From positions 2,108,001 through 2,172,000 of the forward strand of contig NZ_CP049303.1 in assembly GCF_019443985.1 (NCBI RefSeq): a stretch of 64,000 nucleotides of DNA. The letters run 5' to 3'. Of the stretch, positions 9,294 through 18,939 are shown piece after piece. The first letter of the stretch is position 1; each line of letters starts with the position of its first letter. The stretch is from Liquorilactobacillus hordei DSM 19519 (GTDB lineage Bacteria; Bacillota; Bacilli; Lactobacillales; Lactobacillaceae). The notes under the pieces were generated by a model, which was given only the letters and a program-made list of their open reading frames with translations, was not told the origin of the DNA and searched no databases. A program made the position numbers and the translations under genes.

Positions 9294-10967
9294 TTATTTG
9301 ATTGAAATATCAATAAACTTTCCTTCAACAAAGTCATATAATCCTTGATCTGTTAATTTAAGTGAAGGGATCACAGGTAATGTTAAGAATGACAACGTTA
9401 TAAATGGATCAAATTCTAAATTATTGCTATTACTTATTTCCTGAAATGCCTCAATAATATTGTGTAAGTCTTTGGCAGCTTCTTGATATGGCTTATCTGA
9501 CATCAGTCCTGCTATGGGTAACGGCATATCTGCCAATACTTTGCCAACTGAAGTTACTGCTATTCCCCCGTTAAGTGCAGTAATATGTTGAATTGCAGCG
9601 TAAATCGAATCGTCATCACTTCCAACCGCAACAATATTATGCGAGTCATGTCCAACCGTTGTTGCAACCGCACCATTTTGGATGTTAAAGCCTTGTACCA
9701 AGCCTATTCCGTATGTCCCTAGATTTTTGTGGCACTCAACCACAATCATTTTTGAAATATCTTGTTCAAAATCATTAACAAATTTACCATCTTTTATTGG
9801 AACCTTCTTCTTAAGATGGATAGTCTCAATATGATTAGGGATAATCCCAATTACATTACATAAAGGATTGGATAATGATAACGCCAAATCTTTAAGCCTT
9901 AATCGCTGATGTACTGTTTTCTGTCCAAACTCAAGCGTTACAGTATCATTTTCATCAATCCATTTACCAGTCTTCATTACTTTTTCAATCTTGACCTCAT
10001 TCACATCTGATAGAATTAACAAGTCTGCAACGAATCCTGTGCTAAGTGCTCCAAAGTTCATTAACTTATGTGCCTGTGCAGCATTATAACTAGCAATTGT
10101 ATATGCAGTTTCCGGTCTAATTCCATTTTGAATTGCTAATTTAATAGAATAACTTATCCCCCCCTGCTTTATCAAATCACTAATCAATTTATCATCAGTA
10201 CAAAAAGCAAACCTTTGCGCATTTTCTTCGTTCACGGCCTTAATAACTTGTTTAAGATCTCTTTCAACAGATCCCTCTCTAATAAAAGTCCAAAATCCCG
10301 CAGCAACACGTTCAAGAGCCTGTTGCTTGGTCGTACATTCGTGATCAGTGTCAATCCCGACCTGACGATAAACATCTAACTGTTCAGTATTTAAGCCCGA
10401 TCCATGTCCATCAGCATGATATCCTAAAGATTGTGCATCTTTAATTTTTTGCATCATATCGTTATCACGCCGCGCAACTGCAGGATAATCCATCACCTCT
10501 GCCAAGCCTTTTACTTCTGATTCCTCATACAAAGGTTTTAAATCTTTTGCATCTAATTTTGCACCATTATGTTCAAAACTGGCACATGGTACAGAAGACG
10601 GGAGCATAAAGGAAATATCAAGCGGTGTTTGGCGTCCATCACAAATCATATATTTGATGCCCTCAGTTCCACAAACATTCGCGATTTCATGCGGGTCAGT
10701 TACAATTGAAGTTGTTCCCGCAGCTAAAAGAACTTTCCCCAATTCACTGGGTGATACCATTGAACTCTCAATATGTACATGCGCATCAATCATTCCAGGC
10801 ACTATATAGCGATTCTATGCATTAAAATATTCTGCTGCATCTAGCTTAGCATTGCCAGTTGCTACTATTTTCCCATTATTAATCCATAACTTTTTTTCTT
10901 CAAATTGACGACTATAGACATTCAAAACCTTTCCATTTTCTATACATAATTCAACTTTCCCACTCAT
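9294..10967 (-). pseudogene. ade: Adenine deaminase, interrupted by an amber codon
   Basis: Adenine deaminase converts adenine to hypoxanthine for purine salvage. The long frame from about 10802 has the amidohydrolase metal motif MIDAHVHIESS, the metal/active-site HADGHGSGL, DTDHECT, AFCTDDK, ATTVGHDSHN and the ADMPLPIAGLMS segment of the C-terminal domain. The missing N-terminus is present upstream in the same frame from an ATG at 10967 (MSGKVELCIENGKVLN) with a GGGGGG ribosome site, but codon 51 at 10815-10817 is TAG. Reading resumes as NRYIVPGMIDAH without any frame change, so one point mutation breaks the gene. A GTG just after the stop might give a protein lacking the N-terminal beta domain, but it has no good ribosome site. 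Confidence 0.85.
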
Positions 10968-11116
10968 CACTATCAATTCCCCCCGTACACCAATAAAAAA
11001 CTCTTGTGTTACATACTATTCTCCCAAAAATATAAGTTGCAAGACTGTAACAGTAATACTTTACGATAATTTTAAATTTATTGATTTTAGCTGGCAAAAA
11101 AAACAAAAGTCAGTAA

Positions 11117-11265
11117 AATTTGTACACTAATACGAAACTATGAACATGTTCTGGTTTACTATGATTAATTTTGAGTTGAGAATAGAACAACGATTTATCT
11201 AGCACGTTTATCTGGAATAAAAATAGAGGTCAGATCAAAATTTAACTTTTAATCCAGCCTCCAAT
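11117..11265 (+). repeat. Dispersed intergenic element, copy A
   Basis: One of four diverged copies of an element of about 110-160 bp. Compared with copy D it shares the blocks AAAATTTG..CACTAA, CTATGA.TAATT, and GGAATAA followed by a hairpin around CAAAATTTAACTTTT (11225-11262; GAGG arm against CCTC arm). It lies between dld and ade, both on the minus strand, in plus orientation, so it is antisense to its surroundings. The rest of the 335-base gap holds no gene that I can see. Confidence 0.55.
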
Positions 11266-11303
11266 ATATTAAACATATCTCAACAAACAAAATTGTAATA
11301 CTT

Positions 11304-12986
11304 TTAGTACTCGCCCCAGTACTTCTCTATTGTCGTCTTACCGACACCGGGATTAAAACTATTTGTTGGATCATTCTTCTTATAATGTGCTACTAATGCC
11401 GGTGCTGCTTTATACAAGTGTCCAACATTATGCTCTGCAGGGTAGATCGCACCCCTTTTATCCAATAACTTCAACATTTCTTCCTTTAATTCATGTGGAT
11501 CCACACCAGGTTTTAAAATATAATCTTGGTGCATAACATGGTCCAAGAAATGCCCGTAATATAACTTGTGTTCAATCTTATCTTCAATTTCTTTTGGCAA
11601 CTTTTCAAACCAATCATACTCATTGCGTCTCAATGCAACATCAATTGGTAAAATATCAGTAATCGTGTCTTGGAAGACTTCTTGATAGCGAATTGCAATT
11701 CCAGCGGTTACATAACGATGTAATTCAGCACGCTTCGTTTCTTTCGCAGTAGCTTCAAAATAATCTCCTTCAGCAGTTTGAAAATACGTCTTTAAATATT
11801 CACGCGCTTCTTGAATACCATCACCTTCCATTTTTAGAATAAGGTAATGTTCATATTTTTCGTGAAATTCTTCTAGGCGTTTCGGAAGTTGATTTGGGAA
11901 TATCATTCCTAACTTCTGCAAAACTCTATCTGGTAAATATGGTTTAATGAAGTGAAAATGCCCCAAAATTCTTTCTGCTGTCGCTTTTAATGAAAACAAA
12001 TATGGTAAGAAATCCGTTCCCAATCTATCAATAACTATTAAGGAATCTTTTCCATATTTTTTTGCCAGAGTATAGGCTTCACTGTGCATATATTCACCCG
12101 AAATCGGTAAATTCTTAAAGTTTTTCATGATATGGCGTCTGAGATCTTCCAATACATTAGGATGATTGGTTCCTATATAGAAAACTTGTGATGCTCCATC
12201 CTTAGGGAATGTATCAAGACGAACTGCAAAAGTTGCAACTTTACCTGCTGAACCAGAAACCTCATACAATTGGTGTGGATCGGCGTTATAACGTGCTGGT
12301 GTATCAGCCTCAACATCACGTACACGTGCCTGATAATTTGGAATATGTCCATAATGTTCAGCCTTCTTTACATTATCAACATCAAAATTACGCTGTTCTA
12401 AATTAGTTAAGATTTCCTCTGGAGTTGTTCCTAAATCAATCCCCAAATGATTGACCAAATGCAGTTCATCATTCTCGTCAATTCTTGCATATAAGGATAA
12501 TTCAGTATAAGCTGGTCCACGTCGAATCAATGCACCACCAGAATTATTGCTGACTCCTCCAACTACAGAAGCACCTAGAGTTGACGAACCAATTACTGAA
12601 TGTGGCTCACGATTAATTGGCTTCAAAGCATTTTCCAACTTAAATAGTGTCGTACCAGGAAATGCTAGCACCTGTTCTCCATGGTTAATCAGTTGCAAAC
12701 TCTTGATACGATGACCACTCACAACAACAACTTCACGATCATATCCTTCTGCAGGTATAGATCCTTCTGTTAAACTTGTATTAGAAGCTTGCATGATAAT
12801 AATAATATCATGCCGATGCAGTATTGTTAGTACCTGCCAGAGTTCTACTAAATTTGCTGGAAATACGACAGCCAAGGCATCGCCCTTACCTGAACGATAT
12901 CCCTTTCGAAAACGGAGTGACTTTGCTTTATTTGTAATAACATGTTTTTTCCCGACAACTGTGTTTAATTCTTCTACTGTTGACAT
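11304..12986 (-). CDS. dld: D-lactate dehydrogenase, FAD-dependent, quinone-linked (Dld)
   Basis: 560-residue peripheral membrane flavoenzyme that oxidises D-lactate to pyruvate and passes electrons to quinone. The N-terminal FAD_binding_4 domain shows GKGDALAVVFPANLVELWQV, QASNTSLTEGSIP and the PHSVIGSSTLGASVVGGVSNNSGG loop, cut here into motifs SVIGSS and GGVSNNSGG. The C-terminal half is the membrane-binding cap typical of E. coli Dld, ending HNVGHLYKA and DPTNSFNPGVGKT. The start is the ATG of MSTVEEL at 12986 because GAGGGAG sits seven bases before it; the ATG at 13007 would place that ribosome site inside the gene. Divergent from a LysR regulator, which likely controls it. Allows respiration-linked lactate use if quinone is available. 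Confidence 0.93.
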   Translation of the reverse strand: MSTVEELNTVVGKKHVITNKAKSLRFRKGYRSGKGDALAVVFPANLVELWQVLTILHRHDIIIIMQASNTSLTEGSIPAEGYDREVVVVSGHRIKSLQLINHGEQVLAFPGTTLFKLENALKPINREPHSVIGSSTLGASVVGGVSNNSGGALIRRGPAYTELSLYARIDENDELHLVNHLGIDLGTTPEEILTNLEQRNFDVDNVKKAEHYGHIPNYQARVRDVEADTPARYNADPHQLYEVSGSAGKVATFAVRLDTFPKDGASQVFYIGTNHPNVLEDLRRHIMKNFKNLPISGEYMHSEAYTLAKKYGKDSLIVIDRLGTDFLPYLFSLKATAERILGHFHFIKPYLPDRVLQKLGMIFPNQLPKRLEEFHEKYEHYLILKMEGDGIQEAREYLKTYFQTAEGDYFEATAKETKRAELHRYVTAGIAIRYQEVFQDTITDILPIDVALRRNEYDWFEKLPKEIEDKIEHKLYYGHFLDHVMHQDYILKPGVDPHELKEEMLKLLDKRGAIYPAEHNVGHLYKAAPALVAHYKKNDPTNSFNPGVGKTTIEKYWGEY

Positions 12987-13137
12987 TTTTTCTCCCTCAC
13001 AAAACAAAATTTATATCAAATACCTATATTTTAATATCTGTGTAAAAAACATCTTATAGGATATATTATTAGTAAGTGTATAATCAAATTTGATAAAAGC
13101 TATAACCATATGTTATAAAAAAGGAGTACTGGTGACT

Positions 13138-14049
13138 ATGAACATTCAAGATATCCAATATTTTAGAAAACTGTATGTATTAAGAAATTTCTCAAAAGTC
13201 GCTAAGTTCTACAATGTTAGCCAACCTGCTATTAGTAATTCAATCAAGCGCTTAGAAGTTTTATTTGATGCAAAACTAATGATTCGTGAATCGTCCCGTA
13301 AAGAACTTCTTATCACACCTGCAGGGGAGCAACTCTTTCAGCATTCAATTAGAATTATCAATGAATTTGAAACGGCTAAAAAAGAAATTAACCGATTGAA
13401 TGCAAAAGTCTTTAATCTAGGCTTGGCCTCTGTAATTGAAAATACATATTTTTACAAAATCGCCGAGAGACTTAATGATAAAGGCTTGTTAAACCACATT
13501 AAAATCTATGAATCAGGATCTAACAGTCTTCGAAAATCTCTTCAAAATGGTAAAATTGATGTTGCCTTAATTGGTTCTCTAAATACTGAAAAGCTCTCTG
13601 AAATCACACAAAATGACTTAATAATTCAAAATTTTGCTACAAGTAATTTCCATATTTTCTTATCAAAAAAGCATCCTTTAGCACAAAAAAGAGGAATTTT
13701 CTTTTCCGAGTTAAAAAATGAAAACTTCGTATTATTAAACCAGAACTTTGTCCATTTGAAAGTCGCACAGATTTTATCTAAAGCTAATAATTTCAAGCTA
13801 AATGTCGTCCTCGAAACCAATAATGTAGGTTTTCTAATGGATATGGTCTCTCAAAACGTTGGCATCACTATACTCTCTGAAGTTGCACAAAATAATCATC
13901 CAGGTATCGTAAGCATCCCATTGCTAGATAAAATTCAACCACAACTAATTGCAAGTATCGCTTATCGACGCAATCATTATTTTACAAGTGAACAAAATAA
14001 ATTATTAAACTTCATCGCAAGCGAACTAGGAACCGAAGTTGATCTTTAA
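13138..14049 (+). CDS. LysR-family transcriptional regulator
   Basis: About 303 residues. The winged helix-turn-helix is at the N-terminus (IQYFRKLYVLRNFSKVAKFYNVSQ...AISNSIKRLE) and the LysR substrate-binding domain follows, with the usual ISKKHPLA-like motif here LSKKHPLAQK and VGITILSE near the end. AAGGAG at 13121-13126 allows either GTG at 13132 or ATG at 13138; I take the ATG because family members start M-N-I-Q-D. The divergent arrangement with dld, a gap of about 150 bases, is the classic LysR target layout, so it probably senses a metabolite such as lactate and regulates dld. The ligand is not known. Confidence 0.88.
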   Translation: MNIQDIQYFRKLYVLRNFSKVAKFYNVSQPAISNSIKRLEVLFDAKLMIRESSRKELLITPAGEQLFQHSIRIINEFETAKKEINRLNAKVFNLGLASVIENTYFYKIAERLNDKGLLNHIKIYESGSNSLRKSLQNGKIDVALIGSLNTEKLSEITQNDLIIQNFATSNFHIFLSKKHPLAQKRGIFFSELKNENFVLLNQNFVHLKVAQILSKANNFKLNVVLETNNVGFLMDMVSQNVGITILSEVAQNNHPGIVSIPLLDKIQPQLIASIAYRRNHYFTSEQNKLLNFIASELGTEVDL

Positions 14050-14084
14050 TAATCAATCTCGCTGTTTAAAAAATTAAATTTCAA

Positions 14085-14195
14085 TTCATTCGTCTATTTA
14101 TTACCCATGGCCACGTTTTATAAGTTAAAATTCTGCGTCTGATTTTGAAGTACTCATAACAAAATACTTGTCACGTTCATAATTTTTGATTATTC
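14085..14195 (-). repeat. Dispersed intergenic element, copy B
   Basis: Read on the minus strand it contains TTATGAGTAC, CAGACGCAGAATTTTAACTTA and AATAAATAGACG, the same order of blocks as copy D (CTATGAGTAATT, TAGACGGAGAATTTTAACTT, GGAATAATTAGCG). The terminator hairpin that ends the other copies is not clear here. It lies between the convergent lysR and DUF421 genes. Confidence 0.5.
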
Positions 14196-14211
14196 CTCTA
14201 ATTTCCCCTAT

Positions 14212-14877
14212 TTATGTTACGTGTTTATTTTGCTTACTACTTTTAGCTTCAGCATATGTATAAATGTTTAAATATTTATTTGCATATGTCCCCAAATATA
14301 CATCTTTGACTTCCAAGTTTTTACCTACTAATTGTTTTTGGAGCCATTCAATACTGTGTCCTGTTTCTTCCAAAATGGCTTCATTTATTTGTCCATCCAA
14401 AATTAAGGGATATTTGATTGTTTCATCCCCATACTCAGTAATTGTTAATTGTCCATTTTGCTCAAGAATAGCTAACTTTACTTGCTTAATATCTGAAATC
14501 CCCTCAGTTCGCAAACGAAATGTTAAATCGTTAGCACTCATTCCATTTTTCAGTGCGGTGGCGACAATTAATTCTCCGTTTTTAATCAAGGTCTGTGGTT
14601 TCCCGTCAATTAACCACTTCATATATTTATTATGCTTTGTGATAAATCTCAAAACTGTTACTAGTAACGTCCAAATCAATAACACTAAAATATATTGCAA
14701 AACAGTAATGCTTTCATTGTAAATCATGCCTCCAACAATTCCGCCTAGAACATAATTTTGAACTTGGTCAAGGGCATTAATAGGAGCTAAGTTACTTTTT
14801 CCAGATAAATTGATTTGCAAAATAATTGTTAACAATCCAATTGCTAACTTAATTGTTATATCCGTATAGGATAACAT
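14212..14877 (-). CDS. DUF421 membrane protein (YetF family)
   Basis: 221 residues. Three N-terminal membrane helices (IKLAIGLLTIILQINLSG, YVLGGIVGGMIYN, YILVLLIWTLLVTVLRF) are followed by a soluble DUF421 domain of two alpha/beta repeats: GKPQTLIKNGELIV, the hallmark DLTFRLRTEGISDIKQVKLAILEQNGQLT, and PLILDGQINEAILEETG, given here as separate motifs. YetF-type proteins are linked to spore or envelope stress in bacilli, but the biochemical function is unknown. The gene begins nine bases after the DUF3290 gene and forms an operon with it, a pairing common in lactobacilli. Confidence 0.85.
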   Translation of the reverse strand: MLSYTDITIKLAIGLLTIILQINLSGKSNLAPINALDQVQNYVLGGIVGGMIYNESITVLQYILVLLIWTLLVTVLRFITKHNKYMKWLIDGKPQTLIKNGELIVATALKNGMSANDLTFRLRTEGISDIKQVKLAILEQNGQLTITEYGDETIKYPLILDGQINEAILEETGHSIEWLQKQLVGKNLEVKDVYLGTYANKYLNIYTYAEAKSSKQNKHVT

Positions 14878-14886
14878 TTTAATTTT

Positions 14887-15336
14887 TCACCTCACCTTCA
14901 CGTAATGAATTGTACGATTAATTAAGACAGACTTAGACATTGTAAAGCTACTGCTATCATCGTTCACTTCTATTTTATAGAAGCATTTTCTAACTTTAAT
15001 CAACATCCCACTAGTAACATTAGTTGTACTTGCCCATACTTGGTCTCTTTTTACATGTTTTTCTTTTGCCACGCTCTGAACAATTCGAATTACTTGTGAT
15101 TTTTGACTATATTCATTTCTTACGTTCTGCCATTCATTTACCTGACTTCCAATAACTAGAAAAAGCAACAGCATCATTATCACAAATAAATCACGATATT
15201 TTAATTCTGTCCGCTGCCGCCACCAAAGTACCCCCATAATAATAGCAATTATTGCTACGGTGGCAATACTAATAAGATAAAAAATATTTTGCTGATTATT
15301 TTGATGAACTAGGTAATCATAAGAATAAAAATTCAT
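14887..15336 (-). CDS. DUF3290 family protein
   Basis: 149 residues with two membrane helices (NIFYLISIATVAIIAIIMGV and DLFVIMMLLLFLVIGSQVN) and a C-terminal soluble domain with basic beta strands (SGMLIKVRKCFYKIEV...VLINRTIHYVKVR). It is the partner of the DUF421 protein next door. I place the start at ATG 15336 (MNFYSYDYLV) behind AAAAGGAAAATTTGCA; the frame runs open to 15411 but those residues are not family-like. The pair probably forms a membrane complex of unknown role; this is inference from constant co-occurrence. Confidence 0.8.
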   Translation of the reverse strand: MNFYSYDYLVHQNNQQNIFYLISIATVAIIAIIMGVLWWRQRTELKYRDLFVIMMLLLFLVIGSQVNEWQNVRNEYSQKSQVIRIVQSVAKEKHVKRDQVWASTTNVTSGMLIKVRKCFYKIEVNDDSSSFTMSKSVLINRTIHYVKVR

Positions 15337-15481
15337 TGCAAATTTTCCTTTTCTTTTATTGATAATTTTTATGATATTCTGAGCTACTCTGATACAATTG
15401 CACTTCAACATTTAATTATCACAATTGTTCATAAATTCAATTAATGTTCGCTTTAATTCAAAAACACTAATTAATACAAAA

Positions 15482-15505
15482 AAGGAACTTCTAAATCAGT
15501 TCCTT
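15482..15505 (-). terminator. Terminator after choloylglycine hydrolase
   Basis: AAGGAACT / AGTTCCTT stem with an 8-base loop; on the minus strand it is followed by a run of T. It starts 26 bases beyond the stop codon. Confidence 0.75.
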
Positions 15506-15530
15506 CATTTTAAATATTCTATACTTTTAT

Positions 15531-16481
15531 TTAGAACATTTTTATTTCTGAACTTTGTAGCAAGTCTTCAGTAATCTCAACTTGGTTTAACTTCGTGTCA
15601 TCATATGCCATAAAATAATAACTCAAATTATCTAAATCCATGACTGCCTTATATTGTGTATAGTCGGAAACGTCCTTGGCTGTAACCTTAACACCCTTAG
15701 GAATATCCACAGCATTTAAGATATGTAACACTGCATTAACACCCGCTTTTGTTCCCTTCACTGGGGCAGAGTATTGACGTAAAAATGCGGCTCTAACAAA
15801 TCTTGATGCTGCTGTATAGTCTCCTGGTAAACCTAAAGCACCAGACCCTGGACCATCAGAAACAGTTGTATAATCGCCATATTGCTTTGGCTCAAATTCC
15901 GTAGGCTGTAAATTTGTATAATGGTTTAAATTATCCAGATGCCATGGAAACTCTGGTGAATTAGTCATAACGCCAACTGAATTATGATAAAATTTTGACC
16001 CATCCTTTGTTATTTCTAAGACGCCAGTATTTCCTGTTTTGTCTGCAACAATCCAATGAAGTGGAACATTTACTTGAAGCAACGGATTTATAACAGCTAC
16101 TACGTTAATTTTTTGACAATAATTCTCAAATTCCGCAACTGATTCAATATTTCCTAAAGCCCATGATACCATCTCGGTAGATGCTATATTCAAAGCGTCT
16201 TTTTTTGATTTTTCATTATACTTTGCGTTCTTTTCAAAATACAGTGAAGCTATTGAAAAACCTCGTTCATTAAAACCATCCGCAAATGTAAAACCGTCAA
16301 TGTCTTTACCCATTCCGATAAAGCCATATTTACTTACAAATTCTGTATCTGGAACTAATGATTTAAATTTATATTTTCTTGGAACATAAACCGGCTTTGC
16401 ATCTAATTCAAATGAAAAGTCCATTGTTCGAGCTGAAAAATGCAGATTGTCTGATGTTAAAAAAGTGACTGCTGTACACAT
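15531..16481 (-). CDS. Choloylglycine hydrolase family enzyme (bile salt hydrolase / penicillin V acylase)
   Basis: 316-residue N-terminal-nucleophile amidase. The start is the ATG of MCTAVTF at 16481, behind GAGGGAGTGG, which puts the catalytic Cys at position 2; an in-frame ATG six codons earlier would bury it. Active-site residues visible: Cys2, Arg18 and Asp21 (SARTMDF), the Asn in VGVMTNSPEFPWHL, and the Arg in SRFVRAAFLRQ. These are shared by bile salt hydrolases and penicillin V acylases. The TNSP rather than TNNP motif does not settle the substrate. In gut lactobacilli it deconjugates bile acids; in plant or fermentation species the natural substrate may be an acyl-homoserine lactone or other amide. 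Divergent from chemoreceptor 1. Confidence 0.88.
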   Translation of the reverse strand: MCTAVTFLTSDNLHFSARTMDFSFELDAKPVYVPRKYKFKSLVPDTEFVSKYGFIGMGKDIDGFTFADGFNERGFSIASLYFEKNAKYNEKSKKDALNIASTEMVSWALGNIESVAEFENYCQKINVVAVINPLLQVNVPLHWIVADKTGNTGVLEITKDGSKFYHNSVGVMTNSPEFPWHLDNLNHYTNLQPTEFEPKQYGDYTTVSDGPGSGALGLPGDYTAASRFVRAAFLRQYSAPVKGTKAGVNAVLHILNAVDIPKGVKVTAKDVSDYTQYKAVMDLDNLSYYFMAYDDTKLNQVEITEDLLQSSEIKMF

Positions 16482-16653
16482 ATATTTCCACTCCCTCATT
16501 AACTAATTAGTTCACCTTGATGGTAGATCTATTCGCTTTATATATCAAGAAAAAGGTAATATCTACATCATTATAAAAACATTCTAGAAAAATATAATTT
16601 TCATCATATTTTTACAATCACAAATTAAATTCTAAGTTTATCCTTATTAATTC

Positions 16654-16680
16654 TTAATTTTCAGAAAAAAAAACCGATTA
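16654..16680 (+). promoter_or_regulatory. Sigma-28-like promoter of chemoreceptor 1
   Basis: TTAAT at 16654-16658, then CCGATTA at 16674-16680; TAAT-N15-CCGAT fits the SigD/FliA pattern TAAA-N15-CCGATAT with small deviations. It is 43 bases upstream of the chemoreceptor start. The same pattern precedes the two other chemoreceptor genes here. Confidence 0.6.
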
Positions 16681-16722
16681 GTTGAGTGTAGGTGTTCTTA
16701 AATGAAGAGGAGTGTCTTTTAG

Positions 16723-18777
16723 ATGAAAACAAAAAAGAGTTTAGGAAAATTTGTCTGGAACTTATTAGTATGGTTTACGGTGATCACCGCCTTCTTAGTA
16801 ATGTTTTTTTCATACATTTCAACAAGGTCAATGATGACTACCCGCAATGAGGTCAATCAAAGAGGAGCTGTCAATACATTAGCAGCCAGCAATGATGATC
16901 TACATACTTCAACAAATCAAGAATTAAATAAATTAGCATCATCGTCTATTTTTACAAAATCAAGTTACAATTCTAAGGACATTCGCTATGCACTAGGGAT
17001 GGTTAAAAAAGGTAACACTAAAATGGAACAAATTGAGTTTGGATCTACTAGCGGTAAGATGATTACCTTTACGGAATTACCAACTGGCTTTGATCCCCGC
17101 GAGCGTCCTTGGTACAAAGGAGCAATTAAAAAAAATGGAGAAGTTTTTTGGACAAGCCCTTATAAAGATACAGGAACCGGTAAAATGCTAACTACAGCTG
17201 CAATTGCAGTGAAAAACAAGCAAGGGAAAGTAATTGGTGTTTTAGGAATTGATTTGTCTTACAATGGTGTTCAAAAAACCATTTCAGGTTTGAGCATCGG
17301 AAGAACAGGTAGTGTAACACTTGTATCTCAGAACGGAACTGTAATTGCCTCTAAGGGTAAATCTAAGAATTATACTTTTGACAGCGGCAAGAATATTACC
17401 AAAAACTCTGTATTTAAAGCGATTAAAGCTGCAAAGCAACAACAAGGAGTTTTGCGAGTTAGTGACAGCGATACCGACCAGATTGTTTATAGTAAAAAAG
17501 GCAGTGAATGGTCCTTTGCCGTTGTAGACAAAAATGATTTATACACCGAACTACATACCGTGCTAATAATTTCAATTATTATCATGCTTGTATTGGTAAT
17601 CATTGTATCATTTTACGCACTATATGCATCAAAATTCATTAAAGAAACAGTTGCGGTATATATCCAACATTTTGAAGCCGCTAGCAAAGGTAAATTTACA
17701 AAAATAAGCACTCCTGAAGATAAGAATTTATTTAATACTTTCTTGCATTCAAAAGAACTAGGACTTTTGCTCAGTAGACCTGACAAAAAAGGCCATGAGT
17801 TTAATCAGATTTCCTATCATTACAATGAAATGGTAGCCGCTGTGGGCAAAGTAATTCGTAGCGTGCAAGAAGAAAGTGTAGCAGTTGCAGACAAGTCGAA
17901 ATCCTTATTAGATTTGTCACAACAAACAAGCAAAGCCACCGAAGAAGTAGCGCAAGCAATCACAGGCGTTGCAGAAGTGACGACTTCACAGGCGCAGGAA
18001 ACTTCGGATAGTGTAAGTCAATTAGAAAACTTAACCACTATTATTAGTAATCTCGGAACAAAAATCGAGAACATGCTAAAACAATCTCGGAACTCTGGTA
18101 AAATGAATCAGGAAAACTTGACACTTTCTAATCACGTTGCAAATAATTGGGAAAGTGAGCTTGCTAAAACAAAAGAATTAGGCGCAAGCATCAAAGCTTT
18201 AAACAAACAAGTTCAAAGTATCAACAAAATTGTATCTGTTATCAGTGGTATCTCACAACAAACTAACTTATTGGCTCTAAATGCTTCAATTGAAGCTGCA
18301 AGTGCAGGTGAAGCTGGAAAAGGTTTTGCCGTAGTTGCAACTGAAATCAGAAAGCTCTCAGATCAAAGTAAAAAATCGACTAAAGAAATTATTGAAATTT
18401 TAGGGAAAATCCGCGGTGATGCAGATGAAATCGCAAATAAAATGAATGTCTCTATTGAAGGCGGAGAAAAGCAAACTAAGTTGATTGAGAATGCTATTAC
18501 ATCTTCCAAAAATGTCTTTGATGTAAATCAAGAATTAATACTTGGAATCCAAGAAATTGAAGAAGCTAGCAAAAAAATTGAAAAGATTCAAAATAAAGTT
18601 CAAGCAAGTTTGGAAAATATTGCTGCTTCTACTGAAGAGAATTCGGCTGGCACAGAAGAAGTTTCGGCTAACTCAGAAGAGGTTCAAGCATCAATGGAAG
18701 AATTTACTAACCATGTGGCTAAATTGCAACAGTCATCAGTTACATTAAAAAAAGTTGCTGAGACTTTTAAAATTTAA
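16723..18777 (+). CDS. Methyl-accepting chemotaxis protein 1
   Basis: 684-residue transmembrane chemoreceptor. Membrane helix 1 lies at about residues 10-35, then an extracellular dCache sensor (about 40-280) with the ligand-pocket signature [12 protein letters not shown] and the second Cache motif [13 protein letters not shown]. Helix 2 ([21 protein letters not shown], shown in part) lies near 280-305, followed by a cytoplasmic coiled coil with the strictly conserved hairpin tip [18 protein letters not shown]. The pentapeptide receptor tail is absent. It signals to CheA/CheW, which are not in the window. The gene has its own sigma-28-like promoter and a GAGGAG ribosome site. DPR-type Cache pockets bind amino acids or small organic acids; the ligand here is unknown. 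Confidence 0.93.
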   Translation: MKTKKSLGKFVWNLLVWFTVITAFLVMFFSYISTRSMMTTRNEVNQRGAVNTLAASNDDLHTSTNQELNKLASSSIFTKSSYNSKDIRYALGMVKKGNTKMEQIEFGSTSGKMITFTELPTGFDPRERPWYKGAIKKNGEVFWTSPYKDTGTGKMLTTAAIAVKNKQGKVIGVLGIDLSYNGVQKTISGLSIGRTGSVTLVSQNGTVIASKGKSKNYTFDSGKNITKNSVFKAIKAAKQQQGVLRVSDSDTDQIVYSKKGSEWSFAVVDKNDLYTELHTVLIISIIIMLVLVIIVSFYALYASKFIKETVAVYIQHFEAASKGKFTKISTPEDKNLFNTFLHSKELGLLLSRPDKKGHEFNQISYHYNEMVAAVGKVIRSVQEESVAVADKSKSLLDLSQQTSKATEEVAQAITGVAEVTTSQAQETSDSVSQLENLTTIISNLGTKIENMLKQSRNSGKMNQENLTLSNHVANNWESELAKTKELGASIKALNKQVQSINKIVSVISGISQQTNLLALNASIEAASAGEAGKGFAVVATEIRKLSDQSKKSTKEIIEILGKIRGDADEIANKMNVSIEGGEKQTKLIENAITSSKNVFDVNQELILGIQEIEEASKKIEKIQNKVQASLENIAASTEENSAGTEEVSANSEEVQASMEEFTNHVAKLQQSSVTLKKVAETFKI

Positions 18778-18904
18778 ATTTATTTTATTTCCGTTTAATC
18801 TAATAGTTTTGAGTTCAGAAAATCATTGTCCCATTTGAGAATTTAAATATTTTTATTTAATCACTGTTGCACATAGATTGTAAAATTGTTACCCGTATAG
18901 AGGA

Positions 18905-18939
18905 TAGATAGAGGGATGGGATGAAAAGTTAACTTTTGA
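18905..18939. terminator. Terminator palindrome split by ISL3 (left half)
   Basis: AGAGGGATGGGAT followed by the loop region lies left of the ISL3 element; its complement ATCCCATCCCTCT lies right of it at 20384-20396. With the IS and one 8-base duplicate removed they form one long hairpin between the ends of chemoreceptors 1 and 2. Confidence 0.7.

Noticed and set aside
10968..11100. Purine riboswitch upstream of adenine deaminase
   Set aside because: No purine-aptamer loops or paired P1-P3 pattern could be made out; only a ribosome site and AT-rich sequence.
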